From NCBI GenBank assembly GCA_024460105.1, contig JANFXS010000001.1, positions 559,259 through 623,258 of the forward strand: DNA of 64,000 bases, in the 5' to 3' direction. Shown here in pieces: positions 55,028 through 64,000 of this stretch (position 1 is the first letter of the stretch; each line of letters opens with the position of its first letter). Made by a program: the position numbers and the translations under genes. Under the pieces are notes generated by a model. The model saw only the letters and a program-made list of their open reading frames with translations, had not been told where the DNA came from and did not search any database. This stretch comes from Anaerotignum faecicola (GTDB lineage Bacteria; Bacillota; Clostridia; Lachnospirales; Anaerotignaceae).

Positions 55028-55210
55028 CATTGCTTTATACTTTATTTTGTGCTGCCCGTTTATTATTTAAATCGATACGAATATATATATGTTGCCTGTT
55101 ACTTTAATATAACCGCATCGATAATAAATATAAGTATTTTCCTTTATAACTTACATTTGCCGCTTTAATTCAATTTAACGCGCCCGAAATGTCTGAGCAT
55201 ATCCGTTATA

Positions 55211-56824
55211 TTACTGCAATAACTGGAGAACTCCCTGCGGAACTGTGTTAGCCTGTGCAAGCATTGCCTGTGCGGCCTGTACAAGGATATTGTTCTTCGT
55301 ATATGCCATCATTTCTTCCGCCATGTCTGTATCGCGGATACGGCTTTCAGCGGCAGTCATGTTTTCTGTCTGAACTCCTAAGTTATTGATTGTATGGTCA
55401 AGCCTGTTCTGGATTGCTCCCAGATCGCCCCTCTGCGACGATACTGTGTTGATAGCCGTTTTAATCTTCGCTATTGCGTCAGACGCGCCTGTCTGTGTTG
55501 AAATATCGATTCCGTCTATGCCTAATGATTTCGCGCTCATGCTTCCTACGGTTACGCGTACTTTCTGGTAGCTGTCGTTTGTATCGCCTACCTGAAGAGT
55601 AAGGCCGCCGCCTTTAAATTCCACAGCCGGAGCTTTATTCCCTTTTGTAGTAGCCACAGGTTCCGTTTCCGTAAAGCTTACCACAGAACCGTTAACTGCT
55701 GTTGTATATCCGTCTCCGTCCGCATTCTCAACGCCTGTTATCGCCGCTCCGACTTTCTGCGCGATTTCTTCCGCCGTTGCATTTTCGTCAAGTTCGATTA
55801 CAGTTGCCCCGTCGATAGCGCCTTTTTCGCCTGTCTTAACAAATTCGTAAACTTTCGCCGCGTCCCCTTTGCCAACTGTGATCGATCCGCCGATAAGATC
55901 CGAACCGACCCTGCCGTCAAAGTCCATAGATACTTTGCCCTGTACGCCGTCTTTACCGTCTACCTTGCCTACTTTTCCGGCAGTAGTATTGCCTGTTATT
56001 TTACCCATTTCGCCATTAAGATTCGTTGTAGTGTCGTTGGCAGCCTCAAGGGTTAACTTACCGCTGTTGTCGTCAGCCGAAACAGTAAACTTCTGGCCGC
56101 CTACCGTAACCTCGCCTAACTTGTCTTTAACTGCCTTAGCAACTTCGTCAGCCGACATATTTTTTGTTATATCAATAGTAACCTTTTTGTCGCCGATAGT
56201 ATACTCTGCCTTTGCTCCTTCTTCCCCGTCTTTAAATCCAGTTACGGCCGTAAACGTAAGGCTGAAAGAACCTTTTGTTCCGGCGCCGTTTCCGTCGGCT
56301 ACTCTTGCAGCGACAACAGTACCGCCCGTTGCGCCGCCTGCAGTACCTGGATTTGTAACTACCGCCGCCACGCTGTCCGTCGTCGTAACTTTTGCGCCGC
56401 CGAGGGAACCGTCTAAAAGTTTAATGCCGTTGAAGTTTGCGCCTTCCGCAATCCTGTCGATTTCGTCGAGAAGGGAATCTACTTCCTTTTGAAGGTTCGC
56501 GCGGTCTACGCTGTCGTCGTATGTTCCGTTTGCAGACTGTGTCGCAAGCTCTACCATACGGTTAAGCATCGAGTGTACTTCCGTAAGGTTTCCTTCCGCC
56601 GTCTGAACGAGGGAAATACCGTCGTTCGCATTTTTCTGGGCCGTTTCGAGGCCTTTGATCTGCGCCCTCATTTTTTCCGAAATCGCAAGGCCCGCCGCGT
56701 CGTCCCCGGCCCTGTTGATCCTGTAGCCCGATGAAAGCTTCTCAAGGTTTTTGGATAACGCGTTGTTGTTCCCGCTTAACTGCCTGTAAGAGTTTAATGC
56801 CGCAATGTTGTGTTGAATTCTCAT
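55211..56824 (-). CDS. Flagellin 2
   Basis: 537 residues, same length as flagellin 1 and the same N- and C-terminal sequence in the D0/D1 domains. The first part of the variable domain ([20 protein letters not shown]) is close to flagellin 1, while from [19 protein letters not shown] through to the C-terminus it is almost identical to flagellin 3 ([40 protein letters not shown]). This mosaic suggests gene conversion. Leader, ribosome site and stop context match the other copies. Confidence 0.96.
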   Translation of the reverse strand: MRIQHNIAALNSYRQLSGNNNALSKNLEKLSSGYRINRAGDDAAGLAISEKMRAQIKGLETAQKNANDGISLVQTAEGNLTEVHSMLNRMVELATQSANGTYDDSVDRANLQKEVDSLLDEIDRIAEGANFNGIKLLDGSLGGAKVTTTDSVAAVVTNPGTAGGATGGTVVAARVADGNGAGTKGSFSLTFTAVTGFKDGEEGAKAEYTIGDKKVTIDITKNMSADEVAKAVKDKLGEVTVGGQKFTVSADDNSGKLTLEAANDTTTNLNGEMGKITGNTTAGKVGKVDGKDGVQGKVSMDFDGRVGSDLIGGSITVGKGDAAKVYEFVKTGEKGAIDGATVIELDENATAEEIAQKVGAAITGVENADGDGYTTAVNGSVVSFTETEPVATTKGNKAPAVEFKGGGLTLQVGDTNDSYQKVRVTVGSMSAKSLGIDGIDISTQTGASDAIAKIKTAINTVSSQRGDLGAIQNRLDHTINNLGVQTENMTAAESRIRDTDMAEEMMAYTKNNILVQAAQAMLAQANTVPQGVLQLLQ

Positions 56825-57004
56825 AATTAATTTACCTCCTTGAATTACAACGGGGCAATCCTTCTCCCCGCCTGAAAAATAAGTTTATATTTTAATCGGC
56901 CCCGCCCGGATCCAAGGCTTTGCCGGTTAAAAGCGTTATATTTTATGTTCTGAAATAAACCCTTTAAAAATGATCAAATTTTATTTTCTAAAATATATAT
57001 CGGT
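56825..57004 (-). promoter_or_regulatory. Flagellin 2 promoter box and conserved leader
   Basis: ACCGATAT (57004-56997) lies 173 nt before the ATG, exactly as in the other copies. The leader repeats the same CGGGG/CCCCG hairpin with AGGAT in the loop and the AAGGAGG site. Confidence 0.6.
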
Positions 57005-57116
57005 TTTTAAACAAAAATAATAATACAAATACAATTATTTTTTAATCTTTATTTTTACTTCGGAACGGCCAACACCCCGACATAATATAATTTTTATATC
57101 TTTATTTGCCAAAATA

Positions 57117-57143
57117 AAAAAGGCCGGCGTTACGCCGGCCTTT
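57117..57143 (-). terminator. Terminator after flagellin 3
   Basis: Same AAAGGCCGGCG/CGCCGGCCTTT hairpin as after flagellin 2, with six T or more on the minus strand. Confidence 0.85.
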
Positions 57144-57326
57144 CATTGCTTTATACTTTATTTTGCATTGCCCGTTTATTATTTAAATCGATACGAATAT
57201 ATATATGTTGCTTGTTACTTTAATATAACCGCATCGATAATAAATATAAGTATTTTCCTTTATAACTTGCATTTGCCGCTTTAATTCAATTTAGCACGCC
57301 CGAAATGTCTAAGCATATCCGTTATA

Positions 57327-58961
57327 TTACTGCAATAACTGGAGAACTCCCTGCGGAACTGTGTTAGCCTGTGCAAGCATTGCCTGTGCGGCCTGTACAA
57401 GGATATTGTTCTTCGTATATGCCATCATTTCTTCTGCCATGTCTGTATCGCGGATACGGCTTTCAGCGGCAGTCATGTTTTCTGTCTGAACGCCTAAGTT
57501 ATTGATTGTATGGTCAAGCCTGTTCTGGATTGCTCCCAGATCGCCCCTCTGCGACGATACTGTGTTGATAGCCGTTTTAATCTTCGCTATTGCGTCAGAC
57601 GCGCCTGTCTGTGTTGAAATATCGATTCCGTCTATGCCTAATGATTTCGCGCTCATGCTTCCTACGGTTACGCGTACTTTCTGATAGTCGTCGTTCGTAT
57701 CCCCTACCTGGAGCATAAGGCCGCCGCCTTTGAATTCCACAGCCGGAGCTTTATTCCCTTTTGTAGTAGCCACAGGATCCGTTTCCGTAAAGCTTACCAC
57801 AGAACCGTCAACTGCTGTTGTATATCCGTCTCCGTCCGCATTCTCAACGCCTGTTATCGCCGCTCCGACTTTCTGCGCGATTTCTTCCGCCGTTGCATTT
57901 TCGTCAAGTTCGATTACAGTTGCCCCGTCGATAGCGCCTTTTTCGCCTGTCTTAACAAATTCGTAAACTTTCGCCGCGTCCCCTTTGCCAACTGTGATCG
58001 ATCCGCCGATAAGATCCGAACCGACCCTGCCGTCAAAGTCCATAGATACTTTGCCCTGTACGCCGTCTTTGCCGTCTACCTTTCCTATTGTTCCCTGCGT
58101 AAGCGTAGGAGCGCCGACAGTAACGTTTGTACCTCCGGCAAAGTTTGTTAAACCGTTAGCCGTTGCCGTAAGAGTTAATTTACCATTATTGTCGTCGGCA
58201 GTAACCTCAAATGTAATATCTCCATTTGTACCGTCGTTAAATTTAACGCCTACCAATTTATCCTTAACGGCTTTAGCAACTTCGTCGGCCGTCATATCCT
58301 TTGTTACGTCAATTTCAACATTAACCCCACCGACTGTATATTTAGCTTTTGCGCCTTCCGCTCCTGCCGTTGGGCCTGTAATCGCCTGGAAAGTAAGTTC
58401 AAACGAAGCCTTTGAACCTACCTGGCCTTCTATTACGTTTCCAACCGCAGCAGTACCGCCTGCCAGCTTATTATCGGGAGTGCCCGCATTTGTAACTACT
58501 GCCGCCACGCTGTCCGTTGTCGTAACTTTTGCGCCGCCGAGAGAACCGTCTAAAAGTTTAATGCCGTTGAAGTTTGCGCCTTCCGCAATCCTGTCGATTT
58601 CGTCGAGAAGGGAATCTACTTCCTTTTGAAGGTTAGCACGGTCTACGCTGTCGTCATATGTGCCGTTTGCAGACTGTGTCGCAAGCTCTACCATACGGTT
58701 AAGCATCGAGTGTACTTCCGTAAGGTTTCCTTCCGCCGTCTGAACGAGGGAAATACCGTCGTTCGCATTTTTCTGAGCCGTTTCGAGGCCTTTGATCTGC
58801 GCCCTCATTTTTTCTGAAATCGCAAGACCCGCCGCGTCGTCCCCGGCCCTGTTGATCCTGTAGCCCGATGAAAGCTTCTCGAGGTTTTTGGATAACGCGT
58901 TGTTGTTCCCGCTTAACTGCCTGTAAGAGTTTAATGCCGCAATGTTGTGTTGAATTCTCAT
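57327..58961 (-). CDS. Flagellin 3
   Basis: 544 residues. Same D0/D1 ends as the others. The proximal variable region is its own ([39 protein letters not shown]), while the distal half is nearly identical to flagellin 2, and the [11 protein letters not shown] junction matches flagellin 4. It is probably the ancestral or most recently converted member of the tandem set. It has the best-matched SigD-like -10 (GCCGATAT). Confidence 0.96.
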   Translation of the reverse strand: MRIQHNIAALNSYRQLSGNNNALSKNLEKLSSGYRINRAGDDAAGLAISEKMRAQIKGLETAQKNANDGISLVQTAEGNLTEVHSMLNRMVELATQSANGTYDDSVDRANLQKEVDSLLDEIDRIAEGANFNGIKLLDGSLGGAKVTTTDSVAAVVTNAGTPDNKLAGGTAAVGNVIEGQVGSKASFELTFQAITGPTAGAEGAKAKYTVGGVNVEIDVTKDMTADEVAKAVKDKLVGVKFNDGTNGDITFEVTADDNNGKLTLTATANGLTNFAGGTNVTVGAPTLTQGTIGKVDGKDGVQGKVSMDFDGRVGSDLIGGSITVGKGDAAKVYEFVKTGEKGAIDGATVIELDENATAEEIAQKVGAAITGVENADGDGYTTAVDGSVVSFTETDPVATTKGNKAPAVEFKGGGLMLQVGDTNDDYQKVRVTVGSMSAKSLGIDGIDISTQTGASDAIAKIKTAINTVSSQRGDLGAIQNRLDHTINNLGVQTENMTAAESRIRDTDMAEEMMAYTKNNILVQAAQAMLAQANTVPQGVLQLLQ

Positions 58962-59141
58962 AATTAATTTACCTCCTTGAATTACAACGGGGCAATCCTT
59001 CTCCCCGCCTGAAAAATAAGTTTATATTTTAATCGGCCCCGCCCGGATCCAAGGCTTCGCCGGTTAAAAGCGTTATATTTTATGTTCCAAAACAAACCCT
59101 TCAAAAATGATCAAACTTTATTTTCTAAATTATATATCGGC
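58962..59141 (-). promoter_or_regulatory. Flagellin 3 promoter box and conserved leader
   Basis: GCCGATAT at 59141-59134 is an exact SigD/Sigma28 -10 consensus, 173 nt before the ATG. The leader hairpin and GGA motifs are as in the other copies. The -35 (TAAA) is not well matched. Confidence 0.65.
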
Positions 59142-59513
59142 CTTTAGCCAAAAATAATAATACAAATATAATTATTTTTTAATCTTTCTTTTTTACTTTG
59201 TAACGGTTTAATCCCCGACATAATATAATTTTTATATTTTTATTTTCTTTATTGTATGAAATACAACTTTTATAGCCTTAAATATGGGATCAAATAAATT
59301 AATTAAGAGGATAGGCTGAATAAGCTCAAAAAACAGATATGAAACATAGCTATTTAAACTTTAAAATAAAGATAGTTCCCTGCAAAACCGCAAACGGACT
59401 GCCTAAAAAATATTCAGGCAGTCCTCTTTATATTGGGAATTAATGCAATAATTACATTCTTTCGCAATGGAAATTATATTTCCTACAATAACCTGTTTCA
59501 AATATCCCTTAAA
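58962..59513. other. Spacer between flagellin 3 and the glycosyltransferase
   Basis: Contains the flagellin 3 leader and promoter up to about 59240, where homology with the other spacers ends, then AT-rich sequence and a hairpin GGACTGCCT/AGGCAGTCC (59396-59424) followed by TCTTTA on the plus strand. This hairpin is about 90 nt past the glycosyltransferase stop. Confidence 0.55.
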
Positions 59514-61541
59514 TTAAAGCTTTTCCGCTTTTTCTTTAAGCCTTAAAACGCCGCCGTCGCCGGGAATCAGTTTTTCAAGCTGTTCGAGTATACTTAAAGC
59601 CGCCTGCTTTTGGCCTGCCGCAATAAACTTCTCGGCCTCGGCTTTAACTTTTTCACCAAGCTTGTTAAACTCATCGGCGGCTGTCTGCGGGCGGTTCATT
59701 TCGTTTTGTATATCCTCAAGATAACAGCTTACGGCCTTTCCCATTTCAGGATATATATTAACCGCTTTCCTTAATATGTTTATACATTCCTTCGTATCCC
59801 CGCCCCGTCTTGCCTCAACGGCTTTTTCGATCCACAACAGGAATCGACATTCGGAAGGAAGGTTAACCCAATCCTCCTCGGCAAAAAGGTTCGGATGATA
59901 GTAGTTCCTGAAATAATGCAGGCCGCATGCGCAATACTCTTCAAGCATCTCGGCACATTCCCTATCGGTACCGAACATCGCCCTAATAAATATATATCTT
60001 TCGAGAGTTACTTCAAAGCCTTCTTTTTTCAGAGCGTTTTTTGTATACTGTGTTCCGGCAAGACCTTCTTTAAGCCCCAAAAGTTCATTTTCCGTAAGCT
60101 CTTTAAACGAGGAAACAATCCATATATCCCAGCCTTCCCTTGTTCCCTCCTGTAAAATAACCTCCTGATTCAGGCGGTTTCGGCCTGCCAATTTTAAAAG
60201 TGCGGAATTATACATATTCTTTTTAACCGAAATAACCGCCGCCTTATCATAAAACGGCTGCACGAGGGCAGGACCGAATTCCTCCTTTTCAAGGGCGCGG
60301 CACACAAGCACTTCCAAATCATCATCATATCTGAGCGCCGCTGTTTTTGAAATGATTACATTTCTGTATTTGGCATTGTTTTTAAGGAAGCTTTTCATAA
60401 AATCTATAAAATCTTCTCTATTGAGATTTTTCGGACTATACGCAATTTCCAAAACATCACCCAAAAGCAGGAAATCCCCCGTTTTACAGCATGCTTTAAC
60501 CCCTATCTCGCAAAGAACCGAAAGACGTCCGTAAACCCATGATCCGTTAATTTCCATGTATTTGTATTCCAGCCCGGCTTTTTCATCCGCTTCAAATTCC
60601 TTAATACAGTCAATAGTCTTACGGCAGTATGCACATTCCGTTTCCGCACTGTTATTTTCACATGACGCTTTAAGGAGTATAAAATTTGCGGCCGCTTTAT
60701 ATATAGACGGTATGTCGCCGTACTTGTCCAAAAGCCCGCCGGCTTCCTTTAACGCGCCGTCTTTTTTGCTAAGGTATGCGGAAAGCGCCATTGTATATAC
60801 GATCCAGCCGTATGCATTTACGTTTTCCTTCACGGGAAGGTTATTAAGCACATATTCTCCCGCTTTCCTGCATTCTTCAAGCTCGTTGTTCGCCCTGTAT
60901 TCCTGTATCAGGTGGGACATAAGGCGCACGTCTTTAGGACTTATTTCCACCGCTTTTTTAAGGAGGGTTATATTGCGCGTATAATGCGCCTTCCGCTCTT
61001 CATCCGATTTATAAGCATAACCGAAATGATGTGCAAACGATGGCAGCGTAAATTTTTCACCTTTTGTATTTATTACCTTTTCATGAACAATGCCGCTGAA
61101 CTTCACGCTATTATCAATCCTGAAAAGCCCGTCGCGGAAACTTACGGAATACTCCGCCATATCGGCGCCCAAATAATTATGTATTTCATATGCGGCCATT
61201 CCGTACTTTTTATATGTCCCGGATTTGAAAAAATCCAAAATACCGCTTACATCTTCAAAATACTCGTCGTCGTCAATATACATAAACCACTCGCCTTCGG
61301 CACATTCAAGCCCCGCGTTCCTTGCGGCGGAAAAATCGCCGCACCAATCAAACTTTACAATTTTATCGGCGTATTTCTCCACAACTTCTATCGAACCGTC
61401 ATATGAACCCGTATCAACCGCAATAATTTCAGACGGAATACCCTCGGCAAGCGGCCTCAGCGATTCCATTAAACGGCCTATTGTGTCTATACGGTTTGAA
61501 ACAAGAAAAGATATAGTCAACAGTAATTTATTTTCAGACAT
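59514..61541 (-). CDS. Glycosyltransferase family 2 with TPR-like C-terminus
   Basis: 675 residues. N-terminal GT2 domain (about 1-230): LTISFLVSNRIDTIGRLMES, VDTGSYDGS, FSAARNAGLECAEGEW and the DxD-type IDDDEYF (90-92) for metal/nucleotide-sugar binding. The remainder is alpha-helical, with TPR-like units (AVEARRGGDTKECINILRKA, AAGQKQAALSILEQLEKLIP). AACAGGAGG precedes the ATG. It sits in the same orientation between flagellins 3 and 4, so flagellin glycosylation is the best hypothesis; the Ser/Thr-rich surface domains would supply acceptor sites. Substrate sugar unknown. Confidence 0.85.
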   Translation of the reverse strand: MSENKLLLTISFLVSNRIDTIGRLMESLRPLAEGIPSEIIAVDTGSYDGSIEVVEKYADKIVKFDWCGDFSAARNAGLECAEGEWFMYIDDDEYFEDVSGILDFFKSGTYKKYGMAAYEIHNYLGADMAEYSVSFRDGLFRIDNSVKFSGIVHEKVINTKGEKFTLPSFAHHFGYAYKSDEERKAHYTRNITLLKKAVEISPKDVRLMSHLIQEYRANNELEECRKAGEYVLNNLPVKENVNAYGWIVYTMALSAYLSKKDGALKEAGGLLDKYGDIPSIYKAAANFILLKASCENNSAETECAYCRKTIDCIKEFEADEKAGLEYKYMEINGSWVYGRLSVLCEIGVKACCKTGDFLLLGDVLEIAYSPKNLNREDFIDFMKSFLKNNAKYRNVIISKTAALRYDDDLEVLVCRALEKEEFGPALVQPFYDKAAVISVKKNMYNSALLKLAGRNRLNQEVILQEGTREGWDIWIVSSFKELTENELLGLKEGLAGTQYTKNALKKEGFEVTLERYIFIRAMFGTDRECAEMLEEYCACGLHYFRNYYHPNLFAEEDWVNLPSECRFLLWIEKAVEARRGGDTKECINILRKAVNIYPEMGKAVSCYLEDIQNEMNRPQTAADEFNKLGEKVKAEAEKFIAAGQKQAALSILEQLEKLIPGDGGVLRLKEKAEKL

Positions 61542-62126
61542 TAAACGTAACCTCCTGTTAAAATCTGCTGTTTACAGCTTTTTAAAAACGTCGGAAAGCG
61601 TCATACGGCGCTTTTAAAAATATATAAACCATAGACGGCGGCATCAATAAAAACATGTGTGCCCGCGCCGCCGGAACGGCATATGGCCTTTGGCATAAAA
61701 TCACGCCTTTTTGCAGTCTAATTTTGCGTCATTTACGGTGCCTGCGAAAATAAACCTTATAAATTCAAAACGCCGCCTCACGAATATTGCCCACACCCTA
61801 TATCCACAAATTAAAAACCGTTCCGTTAAATAGCACCCTTGCCGCAAATATCGAAACATCCCTCTTAGCATGCTCTGCGAAAGCTTGAGCGCACACATTC
61901 TTTTAAAATTATACCACATAATTAATCAGATAAAAAGCCGGCTTTTAAGCCGGCTTGGTTTATTGCTTGCCGAATATATCAATTAATAAACTGACTATAT
62001 CCGGAATAAGAACAATATTTCATTATTTACATTGTAACAGTATATCTGCGGCCTGTAATTTACATTTACCGCCCTAAAGCAGTTTTATGGATTCAAAACA
62101 GGCAGTCGCATATTTATATATGTTAA
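61542..62126. other. Spacer between the glycosyltransferase and flagellin 4
   Basis: 585 nt. Contains the flagellin 4 terminator and a TATAAT (about 61909-61914 on the minus strand) that might start the glycosyltransferase transcript, giving a leader of about 370 nt. A 72-codon frame (61701-61919) downstream of that box has no convincing product and is not called. Confidence 0.45.
61932..61956 (-). terminator. Terminator after flagellin 4
   Basis: Palindromic AAGCCGGCTT arms give a GCCGGC-type hairpin; on the minus strand it ends in five T. It is about 170 nt past the stop. Confidence 0.75.
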
Positions 62127-63968
62127 TTACTGCAATAACTGGAGAACTCCCTGCGGAACTGTATTAGCCTGTGCAAGCATTGCCTGTGCGGCCTGTACAA
62201 GGATATTGTTCTTCGTATATGCCATCATTTCTTCAGCCATATCTGTATCGCGGATGCGGCTTTCAGCGGCCGTCATGTTTTCTGTCTGAACGCCTAAGTT
62301 ATTGATTGTGTGGTCAAGCCTGTTCTGGATTGCTCCCAGATCGCCCCTCTGTGACGATACTGTGTTGATAGCCGTTTTAATCTTCGCTATTGCGTCCGAC
62401 GCACCTGTCTGTGTGGAAATATCGATTCCGTCTATTCCCAATGATTTCGCGCTCATGCTGTTTACAGTTACGCGTACTTTCTGATAGTCGTCGTTTGTAT
62501 CGCCTACCTGGAGCGTAAGCCCGCCGCCTGTAAATTCTACGTCAGCCGCCTTGCTTTGCGCGCCCTCTACATCAGACGTAACTTTAATCTGAGTTTTCTT
62601 TCCGTCTGCATTTTCGGCCAATTCTACTTGGTAGCCTGTAAGCCCTGCTCCCGTAATGGCGTCGTTTACTTTCTGCGCGATCTGTTCCGCTGTATCCGTT
62701 TCGCCGATTTCAACTGCAACAGCGTCTTTGTTTACAGGTTTTTCCCCTGCTTTTACAAATTCAAATGTAAATTCCTTTGTGCCGTCATTTATTGTCAAAT
62801 TACCGCCGATTATATCCGTGCCTACGCGGCCGTCAAAATCAATCGTTGTCGACGCCGCTGTTGCCGGTTCTTTTTCTGTTGCCGGCGTTTTAACTTTTGA
62901 TGCTTTTACATTTTTTGGATCTTTCATATCCAAGGTAATTCCTTTAGCTTCAAGCTTAGCTGCTAAATCATTAAAATCTTTAAATTTGTTAGCGTCAGTC
63001 CCTGTTGCATTAGCGTCAAACGTATATGTCTGTCCGTCGATATCAAGTTTGTCGCCAACCTGAAGGGTTACTGTAGAATCGATTTTTCCACCGTCTGTTC
63101 CCGCTGCCTGAGTTCCTGCGGCAACAGTTGCATTTGTGGTCGTAATGCCTGTGATTTTTACTCCTGTATTTCCCGCAGTTACATTTTCTATATCAACTTT
63201 ATCAGCACCGTTAATTACCGCGCCTTTAAAGTATTTATTTAAAGTACCATCGCCTTTTATAGCTGTGTCAAGAGCTGTAACGAAATCTGAAACATTTGTA
63301 CCGGCCGGAGTTATATTTTTAAGTGTAACGCTCTGTGCCTTACCAGTTTCATCAGTAAAGTTGATTGTTACATCAGTCGCCGCATTTTGAACACCCTTAA
63401 TTGCGCCTGACGTATATTTACCCGCCGTAGCAGCCGCTACCTGCTGACCGCCTAATGTAGCGTTTGTAATAGCCAGATTTTCAATTACTGCGTCATCATT
63501 AAAAACTGTATCCGTGCCTTTAACGCTTGAAACTTTCGCGCCGCCGAGAGAACCGTCTAAAAGTTTAATGCCGTTGAAGTTTGCGCCTTCCGCAATCCTG
63601 TCGATTTCGTCGAGAAGGGAATCTACTTCCTTCTGAAGGTTCGCGCGGTCTACGCTGTCGTCGTATGTGCCGTTTGCAGACTGTGTCGCAAGCTCTACCA
63701 TACGGTTAAGCATCGAGTGTACTTCCGTAAGGTTTCCTTCCGCCGTCTGAACGAGGGAAATACCGTCGTTCGCATTTTTCTGAGCCGTCTCGAGGCCTTT
63801 GATCTGCGCCCTCATTTTTTCTGAAATCGCAAGGCCCGCCGCGTCGTCCCCGGCCCTGTTGATCCTGTAGCCTGATGAAAGCTTCTCAAGGTTTTTGGAT
63901 AACGCGTTGTTGTTCCCGCTTAACTGCCTGTAAGAGTTTAATGCCGCAATGTTGTGTTGAATTCTCAT
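62127..63968 (-). CDS. Flagellin 4 (longest)
   Basis: 613 residues. Conserved D0/D1 ends as in the other three; the variable middle (about 148-490) is largely unrelated to theirs, Thr/Ala-rich, and includes [20 protein letters not shown] and [20 protein letters not shown], the last sharing the module [13 protein letters not shown] with flagellins 1-3. The start context and AAGGAGG match the other copies; its promoter is beyond the window edge. It may have diverged in surface structure, with filament core unchanged. Confidence 0.96.
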   Translation of the reverse strand: MRIQHNIAALNSYRQLSGNNNALSKNLEKLSSGYRINRAGDDAAGLAISEKMRAQIKGLETAQKNANDGISLVQTAEGNLTEVHSMLNRMVELATQSANGTYDDSVDRANLQKEVDSLLDEIDRIAEGANFNGIKLLDGSLGGAKVSSVKGTDTVFNDDAVIENLAITNATLGGQQVAAATAGKYTSGAIKGVQNAATDVTINFTDETGKAQSVTLKNITPAGTNVSDFVTALDTAIKGDGTLNKYFKGAVINGADKVDIENVTAGNTGVKITGITTTNATVAAGTQAAGTDGGKIDSTVTLQVGDKLDIDGQTYTFDANATGTDANKFKDFNDLAAKLEAKGITLDMKDPKNVKASKVKTPATEKEPATAASTTIDFDGRVGTDIIGGNLTINDGTKEFTFEFVKAGEKPVNKDAVAVEIGETDTAEQIAQKVNDAITGAGLTGYQVELAENADGKKTQIKVTSDVEGAQSKAADVEFTGGGLTLQVGDTNDDYQKVRVTVNSMSAKSLGIDGIDISTQTGASDAIAKIKTAINTVSSQRGDLGAIQNRLDHTINNLGVQTENMTAAESRIRDTDMAEEMMAYTKNNILVQAAQAMLAQANTVPQGVLQLLQ

Positions 63969-64000
63969 AATTAATTTACCTCCTTGAATTACAACGGGGC

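Larger units (their letters stand above)
54709..55210. other. 502-nt spacer between flagellins 1 and 2
   Basis: Holds the flagellin 1 leader and promoter at the right side of the gene (54709-54888) and the flagellin 2 terminator (55001-55027). The spacer between flagellins 2 and 3 has exactly the same length and nearly the same sequence. Confidence 0.8.

Noticed and set aside
61701..61919. 72-codon minus-strand frame upstream of the glycosyltransferase
   Set aside because: No ribosome site and an Arg/Cys/Phe-rich product without family resemblance; more likely an untranslated leader.

Overview
The window reads as the chromosome of an anaerobic, motile, endospore-forming member of the Clostridia, probably near the Lachnospirales. 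The evidence is an alpha/beta-type small acid-soluble spore protein with a SigG-like promoter, four flagellin genes, the clostridial order maf / mreB-mreC-mreD / PBP2 / minC-minD, a DUF711-ACT pair, an RseC-like protein, a C_GCAxxG_C_C protein, strong AGGAGG ribosome sites and AT-rich spacers. There are no rRNA or tRNA genes, phage, integrases or CRISPR arrays. It looks like core chromosome that ends in a motility-antigen locus.

Layout. 1-6.6 kb (minus): elongation and division-site genes mreB, mreC, mreD, a very large PBP2, a MinC lacking a recognisable N-terminal domain, and minD cut by the window edge. 7-8 kb: DUF4321 and maf. 8.2-13 kb (plus): a four-gene operon of ABC ATPase, permease, GldG-like and DUF4340 proteins. 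13.5-17.1 kb (minus): a frameshifted small membrane protein, a crotonase, and ruvA-ruvB, where ruvB has no ordinary start codon. 17.3-20.4 kb (plus): yqeG, aroE, aroK, aroQ, efp. 21-34.5 kb (minus): addB without addA, hemerythrin plus tandem-HD signalling protein, C_GCAxxG_C_C protein, rseC-like, tcdA, AI-2E exporter, pepD, DUF711 and ACT pair, and an ECF S-component with an amidohydrolase. 35-36.6 kb: acetyltransferase genes, one with a duplicated tail and one broken by a stop codon. 37-50.4 kb: CBS-DRTGG pyrophosphatase, M29 aminopeptidase, NifX-like protein, HD protein, glnS, a proB / zinc ribbon / 5-FCL / proA operon, and LysR with a PLP dehydratase and an ornithine cyclodeaminase homologue. 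51-52.6 kb: spore protein and a zinc-ribbon membrane protein. 53-64 kb: four flagellin paralogues with a glycosyltransferase between the third and fourth.

How the genes work together. The mre/PBP2/min cluster couples cell-wall elongation to division-site choice. aroE/K/Q supply the shikimate pathway, and proB/proA the first two steps of proline synthesis. The flagellin array looks like recent tandem duplication: two successive units have exactly the same length, the filament-core ends are near identical and the surface domain is a mosaic. Each copy carries a conserved leader of about 170 nt with GGA motifs suggestive of CsrA control, and an embedded glycosyltransferase is a good candidate for decorating the filament.

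Most interesting unexplained structure: a MITE-like intergenic element with terminal inverted repeats (about 250-270 bp, at least two copies), a degenerate repeat of about 125 bp downstream of the orphan addB, a perfect 9+2+9 palindrome between divergent genes, a homopolymer-tract frameshift, and the flagellin locus itself.
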